Positions 23,839 through 36,115 are shown, counted from the stretch's first letter. The stretch: 64,000 nt of DNA from Holothuria scabra (GCA_037179385.1 CM074187.1:17361450-17425449), one strand, 5' to 3'. Notes: generated by a model not told the origin, from the sequence alone. Made by a program: numbers and translations.

Positions 23839-24060
23839 CTGGACACGTTAATGTGTATGAGTTTCCAGAAGTGTCAAGACAGGTACATGTTATCACCCCT
23901 GGCAAAGACAAAAGAGTCGGAGATTGAGGCAAACATGTAACATTGCCATTGCGTCCATCAGCTGTCACACATATAGGAGTTGAATATACTACGACGGTAG
24001 CTGCTTCACCATCGAAGAGATCGAAATTGGGACACTTGAAATTTTCCGGAGTTTTTTCAC
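23839..24060 (-). CDS. HYR-like domain exon (most 5' exon found)
   Basis: The 222 bp exon is phase 1 at both ends. It is read from acceptor CTGTTTTACAAG to donor GTAGTA. It encodes EKTPENFKCPNFDLFDGEAA, VVVYSTPICVTADGRNGNVT, CLPQSPTLLSLPG and VITCTCLDTSGNSYTLTCP. The motif TCxCxDTSGN near the end is the hyalin-repeat signature. Together with the exons at 20697 and 19069 it gives a run of HYR domains. The gene's signal-peptide and upstream exons must lie above 24060 but I could not find them. Product: probably a secreted or membrane-anchored adhesion, matrix or immune-type protein. Confidence 0.75.
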
Positions 24061-24363
24061 CTTGTAAAACAGAAGTTGAAATAAATCATCTTTAGCATGA
24101 CCCATTCAATTATTCTATGAAATGTTCATTGTTCAATATCCCATAATACATTGGAACTGAAAAATGTAAGTTCTTGTGGCTGACCCAGACCATTCCTGAG
24201 ATCTTGAAAAATTGATTTACAGTTTTGTGACGAATGCATCAGCCATCATCACAAGTACGGAGTGCGGGGTCAGGAGGTCTCCCTAATTGAGCTTTTGGGA
24301 TGTTTTGTCGGTACATTGACTGATTTTTTCGGTACATATGGCGAGCAGTTGGTATCAAATCAT

Positions 24364-24575
24364 GAGGAATCGACACATACCAATTTTAATCGACACATAA
24401 CAATTTAATTCGACTTCTACCGATTTAAACTGGTTTATTCCAATTTAACTTTGACAAATACCAATTTAAACTGACATAGGCTATACCAATTAACATCGAC
24501 ATATACCAATTTAAACTAACATATACTAACTTAAATTGTCACATACCAGTACAAATCGACACATACCGATTCACC
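24364..24575. repeat. Minisatellite, ~20 bp AATTTAAATCGACATATACC unit
   Basis: About ten diverged tandem copies of a unit near TACCAATTTAAATCGACATA. Confidence 0.75.
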
Positions 24576-24823
24576 TCATTATCATATTTGCCATCCCTAT
24601 TCCCACAACCCCAGTAAAGCACATGCTCTTTGCAATCCGCGCGCTAAGGCTTCACCTATTTGTACGCATTTAGCCATTGTTAAATGCCGATTGCTGTCAT
24701 GCTCTGCCGAGAAAGGTCAGTTGCTATCAATGAGGGTACATGTTAGTAAGCTAGGTAGATGTTGTACACATCAGTTTCTAACCAATTGGATGAAGTCGGG
24801 CCGACCTTGACCTTTTGTCCAGT

Positions 24824-24885
24824 TGTGGCTAGCTGGCTTGTTTTCCGTATTCCATTGCTAATGCTGAGCACGAAGCACAATGATG
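24824..24885 (-). mobile_element. SINE tail fragment
   Basis: TGGCTAGCTGGCTTGTTTTC followed by CCGTATTCCATTGCTAATGC matches the minus-strand tail of the SINE at 17685 (GGCTCACTGGCTTATTTTCC, then CTCCATTGCTTATGC). The tRNA-like head is missing. Confidence 0.5.
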
Positions 24886-26907
24886 TATACTAGCCGCTTT
24901 ATGGACTTGTTACAGTATTTTCATTCTTTGCTTTGTTGGTTTTGTTACTTTGTTAGTGTTTGTAGATTAAAAGGCGTTAACCACGGAAATTTAACAGATA
25001 ACATATTTAAGGATGACTCTGGTTTCATTACAGGTTGAGGCATATACCTTGACGGATATGTCAATAACATGGTTCTTGGAACGACTGTATGGGTTTCTCA
25101 GAATCTCTTTCTATAGTTTTTGTCAACTGACGTTAACGGTCTTTATGACGTGGTCGTTACCCTTTTCTTACAGTTTGAAAAATCAGTCCGAGCAATTGAC
25201 GTAAAAGTTTAGGCGTTTTTTAAGAAAAACATTGAACGGATCAGTGATTTCTTTTCCTAATGAAGGAACGTTTTACTGTAACAAGAGCGGCAAACTAAAG
25301 TTATATTTTATTTTGTCCAGAATTGAAGACCATCACAGAGGGTTAGGAATAGAGAACGGATTGAAGAATACGTATTCTCCCGGATGCAAAAATTTGCGCA
25401 ATATTTACTTCGTAGATTTCTTCTGACCTAGACGTTTCAACTGAAACACGAATCGCCCTTACGAATAGGCGCTTGCTTTGCCGGTGACGACATGATCAGC
25501 TGAACGACATATGATACAGTTGATGATATCAAATGCTACCGTGGCTTAAACAAAGCCATTTCGAGATTTTGATGTGTTTCAGTAGAAAGTCAAATTTGCG
25601 CCGGGCTAAATATCCTCAAAGGGATGCCGTGAGAGTGCAAAAAGGAAAATATATTAAAAATTTTAGTTTAAAATTTAAGTCGCTCGTCTGAGACGCCCAT
25701 TTGAAACAATAAATGAGAAAAAGTAGGGTCTATGCTGAAAAATCCGGCATAAGCCTTTAAATTCTCGTGGAAATAACGTATAAACTTGAGAAATTAGAAA
25801 ATGTGCTGCACACGAACATTGTTCAAACTCTCATAGGCCTTCTGTTGAACAGACCAATCAGAACGAAGATGTAAACAGCTGATCGAGTTGGCACAACGAA
25901 CACATGTGAACAAGACTATCGGTAGTGTGTGGTCGTTTATATACCACAACTCCCTGTAGGTACACACTGTACCGTACCTGCCGTACGTCGTACTTTCTCA
26001 CAATGACTATGCAATGTGAGTTCACGTAAACGACATAGTAAGAGAAACAGGGGTTAGTGGCTACACGAAGGCTAGAAGAGTGCCAGCAGTCAGTACCAAA
26101 GAGTGGAAGACAGTGACATTTTCATTAGCGAAGGAAAGCAATTTTGAGGGCACACAAGTAAGTTAGTATTTTGGAGCGCCTGCTGCACAGTGAGGATAGC
26201 CAAGTCTGAGTGGTATGCAATGTTTTTAACCATGTGGCACCTCGATGCTATTGCATATTCAACACCAGGTTACTTATTTAACGGTATATAATGAGGGCTG
26301 TTTTTGAAAAAGGGCCTTCAAAAATTTAGCGATTTAAGCTGTTTAGGATAGTTCCAGACACTACAACTATCAGTTTGCAGTTTCGATTTGTATTCGTCAA
26401 GACATGGTTGCACTCGCTGCAATTTCATGGATAAAGAGAAACATAGGAAGAAGTATGATTTAATGTTTTTCCTTTTGTAAACTCGCAACATCGCTTTCAC
26501 CGCATCTAAATAACTTAGTTAACCTCATCCCAAGTTTTTTGTTCTGCATTTTGTAAATATCCTCACATTAATTTTTTTAATAGGTGGCTGTATACTTGAC
26601 GGCATGGCATAATTAGATTTAGCAATCTTGTAAGAAAAATTTAAAACGGTTCCTTTGAGCAACCGTTTTGTAAGAGAAAAGACCACAAGCTGCGCACTTA
26701 TCCAACCAAATTGTATACTGTTTATTTTGTTGACAATTATAGTAGGAATGGGAAGAGATCGAGATCTCTGATGAGAAAGAGCACAATAAAAGACTGCGTA
26801 GTTATCTCTCTCTGTCCATAAACCTCATTAGATTATCGCTAAGTTACATCTCTTCTGATCTGGAATTATATGCTTGCTTTGTTGGTGTTCATTTGATGCA
26901 TTCACAG
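24886..26907. other. No gene seen
   Basis: AT-rich DNA with several short frames (for example 25013-25204 and 25232-25426, +), none with a domain I can defend. The upstream exons of the HYR gene may be here but were not found. Confidence 0.5.
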
Positions 26908-26984
26908 GTGATTCTGTTGAACCAGGGACTAGCAACTCCCTGCAGGTTGAACTGCCGAACCGCACTGCCATTGAACAATACTGA
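26908..26984 (+). CDS. Candidate terminal exon of an unknown + strand gene
   Basis: A pyrimidine-rich stretch with acceptor GCATTCACAG is followed by a short frame, phase 1 at its start: GDSVEPGTSNSLQVELPN, then RTAIEQY and TGA. It ends 120 bases before an AATAAA at 27104. The segment is balanced in composition and has the look of a cytoplasmic or C-terminal tail. No upstream partner exon is proven. The membrane-like fragment at 16509-16932 is on the same strand, but its last exon ends in a different phase, so at least one more exon would be needed. Confidence 0.35.
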
Positions 26985-27103
26985 GAACACTAAGGAAGTT
27001 AAAAAAAATACTAAAATTGTCATTCGTGAGGAAATTTTGGTACTTTGGACTTCCAATAATATGCGTGAAATACTGACAGGATTGGGTACGGCCGGAAATT
27101 ATT

Positions 27104-27109
27104 AATAAA
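27104..27109 (+). terminator. Poly-A signal AATAAA
   Basis: AATAAA downstream of the candidate terminal exon at 26908-26984. Confidence 0.4.
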
Positions 27110-27367
27110 CAATTCTTCTGCAATCTAAACACGTCTATTTTTTAGATCTAAAGTAGTAGATAATATCATCCACTACCTGTTTTGTTCAGTCAGTTTTAAC
27201 ATCATTATAAACGTATCACTCACATATACTTTTCTAAAGCTCGAGCTTGTATCATAAACATTTCTATTTCCCTCACCTCACATCACTAATGTTTCACCTG
27301 TATAAATTTTATCCACTGATATCCTTTTCTGAAATGCGCAGACCTCCTCATCATAACAAATTCAAGT

Positions 27368-27480
27368 TTGGTCTAAGTAGAGCATCTGCCTAACACGCAA
27401 AAGGCCTGGGTTCGATTCCCAGGTCGAGTCATCCCCAAAACTCTAAAAATGGAACCTACTGCCGTCAGGAAGTCGCTTAA
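27368..27480 (+). mobile_element. tRNA-derived SINE-like copy
   Basis: The head GGTCTAAGTAGAGCATCTGC, a B box GGGTTCGATTCCC and the tail AAAATGGAACCTACTGCC give the same order as the copies at 17685 and 19645. The intact B box suggests this copy is relatively young. The A-box arm has lost bases, so a functional tRNA is unlikely. Confidence 0.7.
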
Positions 27481-27606
27481 ATTTAGCAACTTTCTGTTTA
27501 TATCACTAGAACCGGTAGACCGCCTCCATTCGCGAATGCCTTGCACTCTGGTTAGCTCATACCACCATGCTGGTGTAAGCTATTGTGATCATGCAGCGTC
27601 ACTCTA

Positions 27607-27652
27607 CTGTCTGTCTGTCTGTCTTTCTGTCTGTCTATCTATCTATATATCT
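27607..27652. repeat. (CTGT)n/(CTAT)n microsatellite
   Basis: CTGT tetramers passing into CTAT tetramers. Confidence 0.9.
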
Positions 27653-27689
27653 TTGACATAATGTTTTCTGGGTAGTGGACTATCTGGGG

Positions 27690-28400
27690 TGTTCGGGGAT
27701 TTTGTTCCCAAAGTCCCACGTGGACCTTATGGCCCATTTTATGAAATTCTACAAAAACTCTCTCCTCCTACAGATAATCTCGTACACTGTTGATGATTTG
27801 TCATAATGGTATACTCTGGTAGTGGTCCTTTTGGAGTGTTCATGATTTTCGGATCTAAGGCCCAGGATGGCCTCTAGGGTCCATTTTGTGAAATATTACA
27901 AAATGCTTAAGCATGCCTTTGAATTATTGTTAAAAGTTGACAATCTGTCATAAAAATGCTTGGCTAGTAATCTCTGAATTGTTTGCTGGAACTTTAGATC
28001 CAAGGCCCCATTTGGGCCTTTTGGTCCTTTCCATGAAAATCTGCAAAATGCCCCACCATGTGCAAGTTGCCTTGTACAAATTTGATGCTTATTTTAATTG
28101 ACACTCAGTTGTTGCTACCCTCATTACGCACTTGAGGTTTGGGTCCAAGGCCCAAACTGTGGTCTTTAGGTCCATTTTGTTAAATAAAAGAGAAATATTC
28201 CAAAATGTTTAAGCCTACTTTTGAATTAATTTTTAAAAAAGAGTTTACAGTCTGTAAGAAGGGTGCTTGGTAAGTGATCTCTGAATTGCATGCTGATATT
28301 TTAGGTCCAAGACCCCATTTGGGCCCCTTTTATGAAATTTTGCAAAATGCTCCACCTCCTACAAGTTGTCTTGTACAGCTTTGATGTTTGTCTATATTGA
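27690..28400. repeat. Diverged ~150 bp tandem repeat, about five units
   Basis: Each unit contains TCCAAGGCCC(CA)TTTGGGCC, then CCATTTTATGAAATTTTGCA, then AAAATGCTCCACCTCC. Anchors of this kind occur near 27733, 27880, 28030, 28171 and 28325, giving periods of about 141-154 bp. The units are well diverged, so the array is old. Confidence 0.7.
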
Positions 28401-28799
28401 AGTGTTCAAACTTAAGAAAAATCGGAAAATTTGGGTGCTTGTCCTCCTCCCGGAAAAAAGTCTAACTACACCACTAATAACACATACAAAAAAATCGTCC
28501 AGAAGTTACAAAGCGGAAAATACAAAAAAAAGAAAAGAAAAAGAAATACAATAGTTTCGTGCGCTTCGCTCGTATTCATTTTCACGTTCGCTTTGATTAA
28601 GGGTGAGCAACAGTTTCAGATATGTTGGCTGTGTAAAGGACGGGGTACAGTTTCAAAATTTTGGGATGTTGTTATTTCGTAGGGCGATTTCAAAAGAATA
28701 CTATCTGGAATTAATAAGAAGTTCTGTTCCCTTTTTGTTATATTATGATATATATTTTTCTTTTAGTTGTTACATTTCGTATATGAAACGTTAAGTGTC

Positions 28800-30165
28800 T
28801 CTTCACTGTAGTGACAGTGGCTAATCCACTTTTGTACCTTTTGGCGTGACATTCAAACCCCAAAAGGTGTAACGTGCCATCACATAATATAACATGCACA
28901 GAAAGCGTTCTATTAACACATTTAAGGCCCTGTATGAAATGCCAACTCATGACATGAGCAGCGTTTGCGTCGGCAAAAGGACTCGGTGGTCAAGGTCGTG
29001 GAGTCAGAATTTGGAATAACGTAGCTGGAAACATTGAAATTGATGGGATAAAAAGGAAAGGTTCTTTAAATTCATGAATCAAACTTTTCGCTAACACGAA
29101 CTAAGAATGTTTCACTTTTTTCGGCCTAAACTTAACTTGCAGCATCCTTTTAGCAAACCGTCACTTCTGTCTACGCGTTTTGTATTTTAATCTCATGTTT
29201 ACATATTTCTGCGTGTACCAGGCCTGTGATTCATACGTCTATTTTACTATTCAGTTAACATGTTCCCGACCATGTTGTTGTTAAACAGTGCGCATCCCCC
29301 TCCCCCTCCCTTCCCGACGAAGGCAGCTTGCTGCCGAAATATAGAACTAGTACTAAACCTACGGTATCTTGTTTCCTCCTCCAATAAAAAGCGAAAACAA
29401 AAACAGTAACAGAGAAATTAAGCTTCCTTTTATTTTTGAGATATATATCTGTATATGCAACGGTTGGCGTCAAGGGATCTTTAAGAAATTGCATAAATAA
29501 TATGTGGTAAATTGAACTTGCGAATAGATTAACGTATTCCCATATATATGGCTGTGTGTAAAACGTTACGGCGAAACGGTTTTTGGCCCATACCCTTTCC
29601 GACATCGAATTTTAACCATTGCAAACACTGCAACAGTGCAACATATAGATATACTGTACTGTCAGGTTAACAGGTAAAACAGACCGCTCCAACATAAAAC
29701 AGGTGGCTACTTTCTACATTGTTTCTTGGAAAATACATTTGAGGTATGACAATACAAATTTCTTTTACAGTGGCCGCTTGTAAATGACATATACATTACA
29801 ATTTCCTCAGCCTAGTTGCAACTACTTCAAAGTAAACTTTCTGTAAGGGTCGTTAGGGATCTGTTCACTACAACGCCACCGAAATATATATTCAAGGCAG
29901 ACGTAAAGAAGCATGTTTTCCTGGCTACTCCCGTGATGAAGGCTACACTCAGACACAACATATTCAATATACACCAATAAGCTCACACAGGATACATGCG
30001 TACATACGCCAGTAAACACGCGCCACCCACCCACCAACCTATTTCCTTCCCCCGATGCCCGCCTGCCTCCTCTCAGTTTACCTGCATACCTACATAAACT
30101 CTCTCAAACACACACACTTATGGGTAGGACCATAAGAAAGCCTCGTTTGAACAGTTTTTACATTA
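28800..30165. other. No gene seen
   Basis: Mixed-composition intergenic or intronic DNA with short frames on the minus strand (29255-29605) that show no domain and no convincing splice borders. Confidence 0.5.
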
Positions 30166-30167
30166 TT

Positions 30168-30325
30168 GGTGATTTTTTTTTTCACATTTTCGGTTCAAAG
30201 ATTTTTTTTACATTATCGGTTCAAATTTTTTTTACATTATCGATAATTTTTTTACATTATCGGTTGTTTTTACATTTTCTGTAAATCCTTTTTACATTAT
30301 CCGTCGTTTTTACATTATCGGTTAA
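30168..30325. repeat. T-rich TTTTTACATTATCGGT repeat tract
   Basis: About eight irregularly spaced copies of TTTTTACATTATCGGT with variable T runs. Confidence 0.75.
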
Positions 30326-31639
30326 TTTGTTACTCCCTTCTTATAATAAGCCGCAGGAAATAGACACACTGTATGATGACACTGAGACTTATAGTTTTGC
30401 AGTGTTACATCACCGTAGTTTCCAAACATCGATCGTATCAACAATCAGTTGGGAAGCTGGCCTCGGGTCACCAAAATATATTAAGCTCTGACGACGTCAC
30501 TCAGTTTTGAATTTAGCCCCTTTATGGAAATGTTCACGTGGTAAAAAATGGCTTACGTATTCTGTTTACATCCAATTGCGATCAATAAAACTATTAAAAC
30601 ATTAACTTCGCAAGTTATCATAAAACCAATTTCAGGCCAAATTGTCGGCCAAAGGCCCAAGTATCATCAGGAGATTTGAGGTCGCAATTTCCGAAAGTTC
30701 GGCGAAGGGTCACAAATTTGTCCCGAAATCATCCTGAAGCTGTCCAAAAATTACCGAATGCACAGGAAATATACTTTCCCATATAGGACCGTCGATAAGT
30801 TATTCCAATATTCCTGAAAACGGTTAATCCCGCTTTGCTTATGCTACGATGCTGTTTGCAGTGCAACTGTAGTCAGTCAGCCATCTCGAAACGCAATGCA
30901 CGATGGTAGCTGGCGTGGAGTACTGCAATTATAAGATCCAACACAATACCATGCTTTGTGTGTGCACATACGTAAGTGATGAAAGCCCTGGGAAACATTT
31001 CCAAAAAATAGGAAATAGTGTAAGTGAAAACGTACAGTCCAAAATGAGGATTTCCTTGATATTTTCCTTCCTTTTTCCTTTTGTCCTTGAGAGGATTGCA
31101 GTTAAAATTTCATTTAAAATAACTTCCACAAAATTCACTAACAATTAATGACTTGATGGTAACTTCTGATAACAAGGTCAATATTTCAAACTAAATCTCA
31201 AGACAGACGGAAGAAACACAAAATTAGACCATTTAATGAGATCTATATTTCTTGTATTATGCTTTTTTCAATTAACAACAACTTCATTTGTAGAACGGTA
31301 AAAACTTCTTTTTCATTGAAATAGTGTCTTTTTCAATATTACGTTATCAAAAATACTCCTATTCCATTTTTCTACTTAAAACTTAAACCTAGCTTACATT
31401 TTAACTTGATAAAAGTTAGAAAGAACGCAGCGTTGAAAAATTAGTCATTTTTATCATGCCAATACCTCAATTGACCCCTTTTCAGTAAAAAATATGTAAC
31501 AATGACAAAATACTAACAAAAATGAACTTTGAAAGACATCTTTTCCTTGTTTTGATTTCTTACAAAAAATTAGAAACTCTTCCTCCTCTTAACCTACGTA
31601 CCTGTACAGAGCCTGAAAGTTGAAAAAGTGGTATTACTA

Positions 31640-34300
31640 ATTTTTCAACCTCTGCCAATGTACGTAGCTCATAAATGCTTTTCCCATTGTGGGAAACACG
31701 ATCTCATAAAAACCAACGGCAAAGTATCGACCTCTGTACGTATACGTAGGTCGTAGTTATTTCAGATTTTAATTTAGCCATGAAAATATTTAAAAGGCAG
31801 CAAAACAACCATGAGCGATGTACATGTACGTAGCTCATAAATGTTTTTCCCATTGCTGCAAACATTATATCACAAAAAATGAACAGTAAAGCCTCGACCT
31901 CTGTACCAGTACGTAGGTCGTAGTTAATTCAAATTTTAATTTAGCCATAAAACCATCAAGAAAACAGCAAAACAACCATGAGCGATGTACATGTACGTAG
32001 CTCATAAATGTTTTTCCCATTGCTGCAAACATGATTACACACAAATGAACAGTAAAGCCTCGACCTCGGTACATATGCGTAGGTCGTAGTTATTTCAATA
32101 GTCACTGCGGTTAAGACTGGTGTATCAGCATTGCTTGCTCATGTTGCAGCATTAGCCGGTTTCTGATATAATTTTTTCAACCTCTGCCAATGTACGTAGC
32201 TCATAAATTCTTTTCCCATTGCGGGAAACACGATCTCACAAAAACCAACAGCAAAGTCTCGACCTCTGTACGTATACGTAGGTCGTAGTTATTTCAAAGT
32301 TTAATTCAGACATGAAAGCATGAAATAGTGAGCAAAACAACCATGAGCGATGTACATGTACGTAGCTCATAAATCTTTTTCCCATTGCTGCGAACATGAT
32401 AACAAAATAATGAACAGTGAAGCCACGACCTCTGTACCAATACGTGGGCCGTAGTTATTTCAAATTTTAATTTTGCCATGAAAACATTAAAAAAGACAGC
32501 AAAACAACCATGACCGATGTACATGTACGTAGCTCATAAATGATTTCGAATTGCTGCAAACATGATAACACAAAAAATGAACAGTGAAGCCTCGACCTCT
32601 GTACCTATACGTAGGCCGTAGTCATTTCAGATTTCAATTTAGCCATGAAAATATTTAAAAGACAGCAAAACAACCATAAGCGATGTACATGTACGTAGCT
32701 CATAAAGATTTCCAATTGCTGCAAACATGATAACACAAAAAAAGAACAGTAAAGCCTCGACCTCTGTACCAGTACGTAGGCCGTAGTCATTTCAAATTTC
32801 AATTTAGCCATGAAAATATTTAAAAGACAGCAAAACAACCATGAGCGATGTACATGTACGTAGCTCATAAATAATTTTTCCATTGCTGCAAACACGATAA
32901 CACAAAAATGAACAGTAAAGCCTCGACCTCTGTACCAGTACGTAGGTCGTAGTTATTTCAAATTTTAATTTAGCCATAAAAACTTCAAGAAAACAGCAAA
33001 ACAACCATGAGCGATGTACATGTACGTAGCTCATAAATGTTTTTCTCATTGCTGCAAACATGATAGCAGAAAATTGTGCAGTAAAGCCTCGACCTCTGTA
33101 CCTATACGTAGGCCTTAATCATTTCAGATTTTAATTTAGCCATAAAAAAAAACATCAAAAAGAGAGCAAAACAACCATGAGCGATGTACATGTACGTAGC
33201 TCATAAATGATTTCCCATTGCTGCTAACACGATAACACACAAATGAACAGTAAAGCCTCGACCTCGGTACGTATGCGTAGGTCGTAGTTATTTCAATAGT
33301 CACTGCGGTTAAGACTGGTGTATCAGCAGTGCTTGCTCATGTTGCAGCATTAGCTGGTTTCTGATATAATTTTTTCAACCTCTGCCAATGTACGTAGCTC
33401 ATAACGAAGGGTTTAATGTTCTATTCATTATGAACTGCGTACAGAAACAGAGGTTGAGAAAACTGAGCGAATAAAACATGTTACACCATTATCCGATTTC
33501 TGACATAATTTTTTCAACCTCTGCCAATGTACGTAGCTCATAACGAAGTTTTGAAAGCTTGGTATGCCCAGAACCCCAAAATTACCCATAAACGTAAGAA
33601 TTTGGTTTTAATATCATATCCATTATGGCCTACGTTCAGATAGAGAGATTGAAAACCTGAGTGAGTAGTATATACATGCTGCAGCATTATCCGATTTCTG
33701 ATATAATTTTTTCAAACTCTGCCAACGTACAGAGCTCATAACGAAGGTTTTAAAGTTTCGTATGCCCAGAATCCAAATATTACCCCCCAAACCTGAGAAT
33801 TTGCTTTAAATGTCATATCCATCATGAACTACGTACAGAAACAGAGATTGAAAAAAACTGAGCGAAAAAAGATGTTGCAGCTTTAGCCGTTTTCTGATAT
33901 AATTTTTCAACCTCTGCCAATGTACGTAGCTCATAACGAACTTTTTTCAACGTCGTATGCCAAAATCCAAATATTACCGAGAACAATGAGAATTTGGTTT
34001 TTATGTCAAATTCATCATGAACTACGTACAGTAACAGAGGTAAAAAAAAATGAGAGAATAAAACATGTTGCAGCATCAGCCGATTTCTGATATAAGTTTT
34101 TCAACCTCTGCCAATTTACGTAGCTCATAACGGAGGGCTGTGAGCTTTGTATGTCCAGAACCAAATATTACCTAGAAAGATGACAAATTGTTTTTAAAGT
34201 CATATCCATTATGAAATAAGAACAGAGACGGAGGTTGAAAAACTGAACGAATAGTACATATTGCAGCATTAGCATTAGTTGTGGGCTGAGTAACTACTTT
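31640..34300. repeat. Satellite array, ~166 bp and ~197 bp units
   Basis: The anchor ACGTAGCTCATA occurs at about 31662, 31828, 31995, 32194, 32360, 32527, 32693, 32858, 33024, 33194, 33392, 33531, 33924 and 34128, with a variant at 33728. The first type of unit is 165-170 bp and contains GCGATGTACATGTACGTAGC plus CCTCGACCTCTGTAC. The second is about 196-204 bp and starts TTTTTCAACCTCTGCCAATG. A junction segment (CACTGCGGTTAAGACTGGTG) recurs at about 32102 and 33301, so blocks of ~1.2 kb are themselves repeated. Minus-strand open frames here are repeat shadows in different frames. Confidence 0.88.
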
Positions 34301-35340
34301 ATCCTTTTTCTCATGTGTGCGACGTTTACTGCATGATTGCATACCGTAGATCATAACAATCCAGTGCCATACTGTAACATACTGTATTGTGACAGAGGGT
34401 AAAAGAACTTTTTATAAGAATGACGTAGGTAACTTTATACAACTTCTGTTGAATGTCTCCAATAGTTACCAAGAGAAACAGGACCAATAACTGCCTACAG
34501 GCTCTTCACACATGTGCAAGCGTCATAGATGAAAGTTATGTTCGTAACAACACTGTACAGTATGTCAAGACCGGGTTCCCCGCTTCAAGGATGATCATCG
34601 TTCGATGGTACCAGTAATAATATTGGCCCAGTCATCTTCCTCATACAGCGAAAACGGCCAGGCTGTAAAATGATAGGAAAGCACTTTTGAAAGTTCGTTA
34701 AAATGACGCCAATCCTCTTTTCATTTAAAGGGGCTTATTGAGTTGATTTCGATAATGTACTTAAACAGAGTTTAAAAGGGTCACGCACTGCCACATGACA
34801 ATGCTTTAAATTAGCATAATGAGTCAAGTTTCACATCCAGGAATTACGGTAAAAGTTATAATATTATATTATTTTCTGACTTGTAACGATTTAGTGCATA
34901 ATTAGTAAGAGTGCCTCCTCACGATTTTTTTAAAAACCGAATTAAACCGTTAGGTTCTACCTCATACAACAGTTATTTGTATGTAGGATATCGGGATTGT
35001 CTCAGTTTGGCACTTAGTCATTGGTATGTGAAGACAACTTAACAAGTTTGGAAAATTTTGTTGATTTTCGATCAACTCAATGAACAGCTTTCAGTAATGC
35101 CCTTTTACAGAAGTCGTATTTGCTATAGTGCGCTCTGTGCACACTTGGCATTCGACCTACGAACATTAGGAATATAGGATATATTCACTCAAATTAGATG
35201 GTACATTGCGCAGTAATTTGTGATACCATTGTTATTCTACTCACATTACAAGCGTTGTATTTCTTTGCTTTACTCTAAGTAACTGTGAATTGCATAAAGA
35301 TGTGATAGCACCCTTACTCTCACGGGGTGATTTAAAAAAA
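34301..35340. other. No gene seen
   Basis: AT-rich non-repetitive-looking sequence without supported exons. Confidence 0.5.
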
Positions 35341-35865
35341 TGGTCCAGAAACAAATTTATGTTTCACATGTTAAAGAGGAACATATTCTGAGCATTCTGG
35401 TAAAAGTTTCATTCATTTCCCATGTTCGGTTATCAAGATATTAGCAATTGAAGTTAACACATTTCCTAAGTGGACTTGAAGCAAGCAGGTGTAATGTCAT
35501 GGATTCACACTGTTGGCGAATGTTTTGTTTTTCTTTTAATTTTCTTCTTGTTAGTTTGACCTTAAGTTACCCCTAAGGCACATGAAACTCCCATTGCTCA
35601 GGAAGCACCAATGGTATTTATACCTACTTGTAGCATAAAATTGGTGGTAAATTATAAATGCAAACCATTGACCGACAATGTGAAGCCATGACATCACGCC
35701 TGCTTGCTCCAAGTTCATTTTATGTAGAAAATTTGCCCCATTCAATCGCTGATATCTCGAGAACCGAACAGGGAAAATGAATAAAACTTTTACCAGAATG
35801 CTTAGAATACTGTATTTTACCCTTTAACATATCAAAAAATAAATTTGGCTTTAGACTATTCTTTT
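35341..35865. mobile_element. Foldback element with ~190 bp arms
   Basis: The left arm (about 35341-35530) and right arm (about 35660-35865) are inverted copies. For example, AGCATTCTGGTAAAAGTTTC on the left matches the inverse of GAAAACTTTTACCAGAATGC-like sequence on the right. CTTGAAGCAAGCAGGTGTAA is likewise mirrored by CACGCCTGCTTGCTCCAAG. No transposase. The same family occurs at 58750-59325. Confidence 0.78.
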
Positions 35866-36045
35866 AATTGATTAAGCTCTCTCTGCGCAAAATGCTGTGC
35901 AAGCAAACTAAAAGTGTTCAAAGTCATAAAAACAATTTCAATCTTAAAGGGAAACAAAGTGGGTAATGTGAGGTGTACATTGAAGGAGAAAGAAGAAAGT
36001 CACAAATTACAGTATTGGCCTAATTTGTTTTAAGTAAATAAGTTT

Positions 36046-36115
36046 TTATATCTCGGCTCAAGAATGTTCTATGAAGCTGGAATTGGACTGTTAGAATTCA
36101 TTTCCATGCTGTTTT
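36046..36115 (+). repeat. Dispersed repeat, copy 2
   Basis: Diverged copy of the repeat at 13541-13615 (TATATCTCGGCTCAAGAATG, then CTATGAAG, GAATTCAT and CATGCT in the same order). Confidence 0.5.

Noticed and set aside
25013..25204. Cys-loop receptor-like exon (VEAYTLTDMSITWF)
   Set aside because: Only the first ~12 residues resemble the ion-channel segment; the following residues do not, and no donor fits. Too weak to annotate.
27368..27440. tRNA gene
   Set aside because: The B box is good but the A-box arm and stems are incomplete, and the same tail follows in three other copies, which identifies a SINE.
32605..33061. Minus-strand frames repeating YVHVHRSWLFCC-type peptides
   Set aside because: They run through the satellite units; adjacent frames are in different registers and end at random, so this is repeat DNA, not a repetitive protein.
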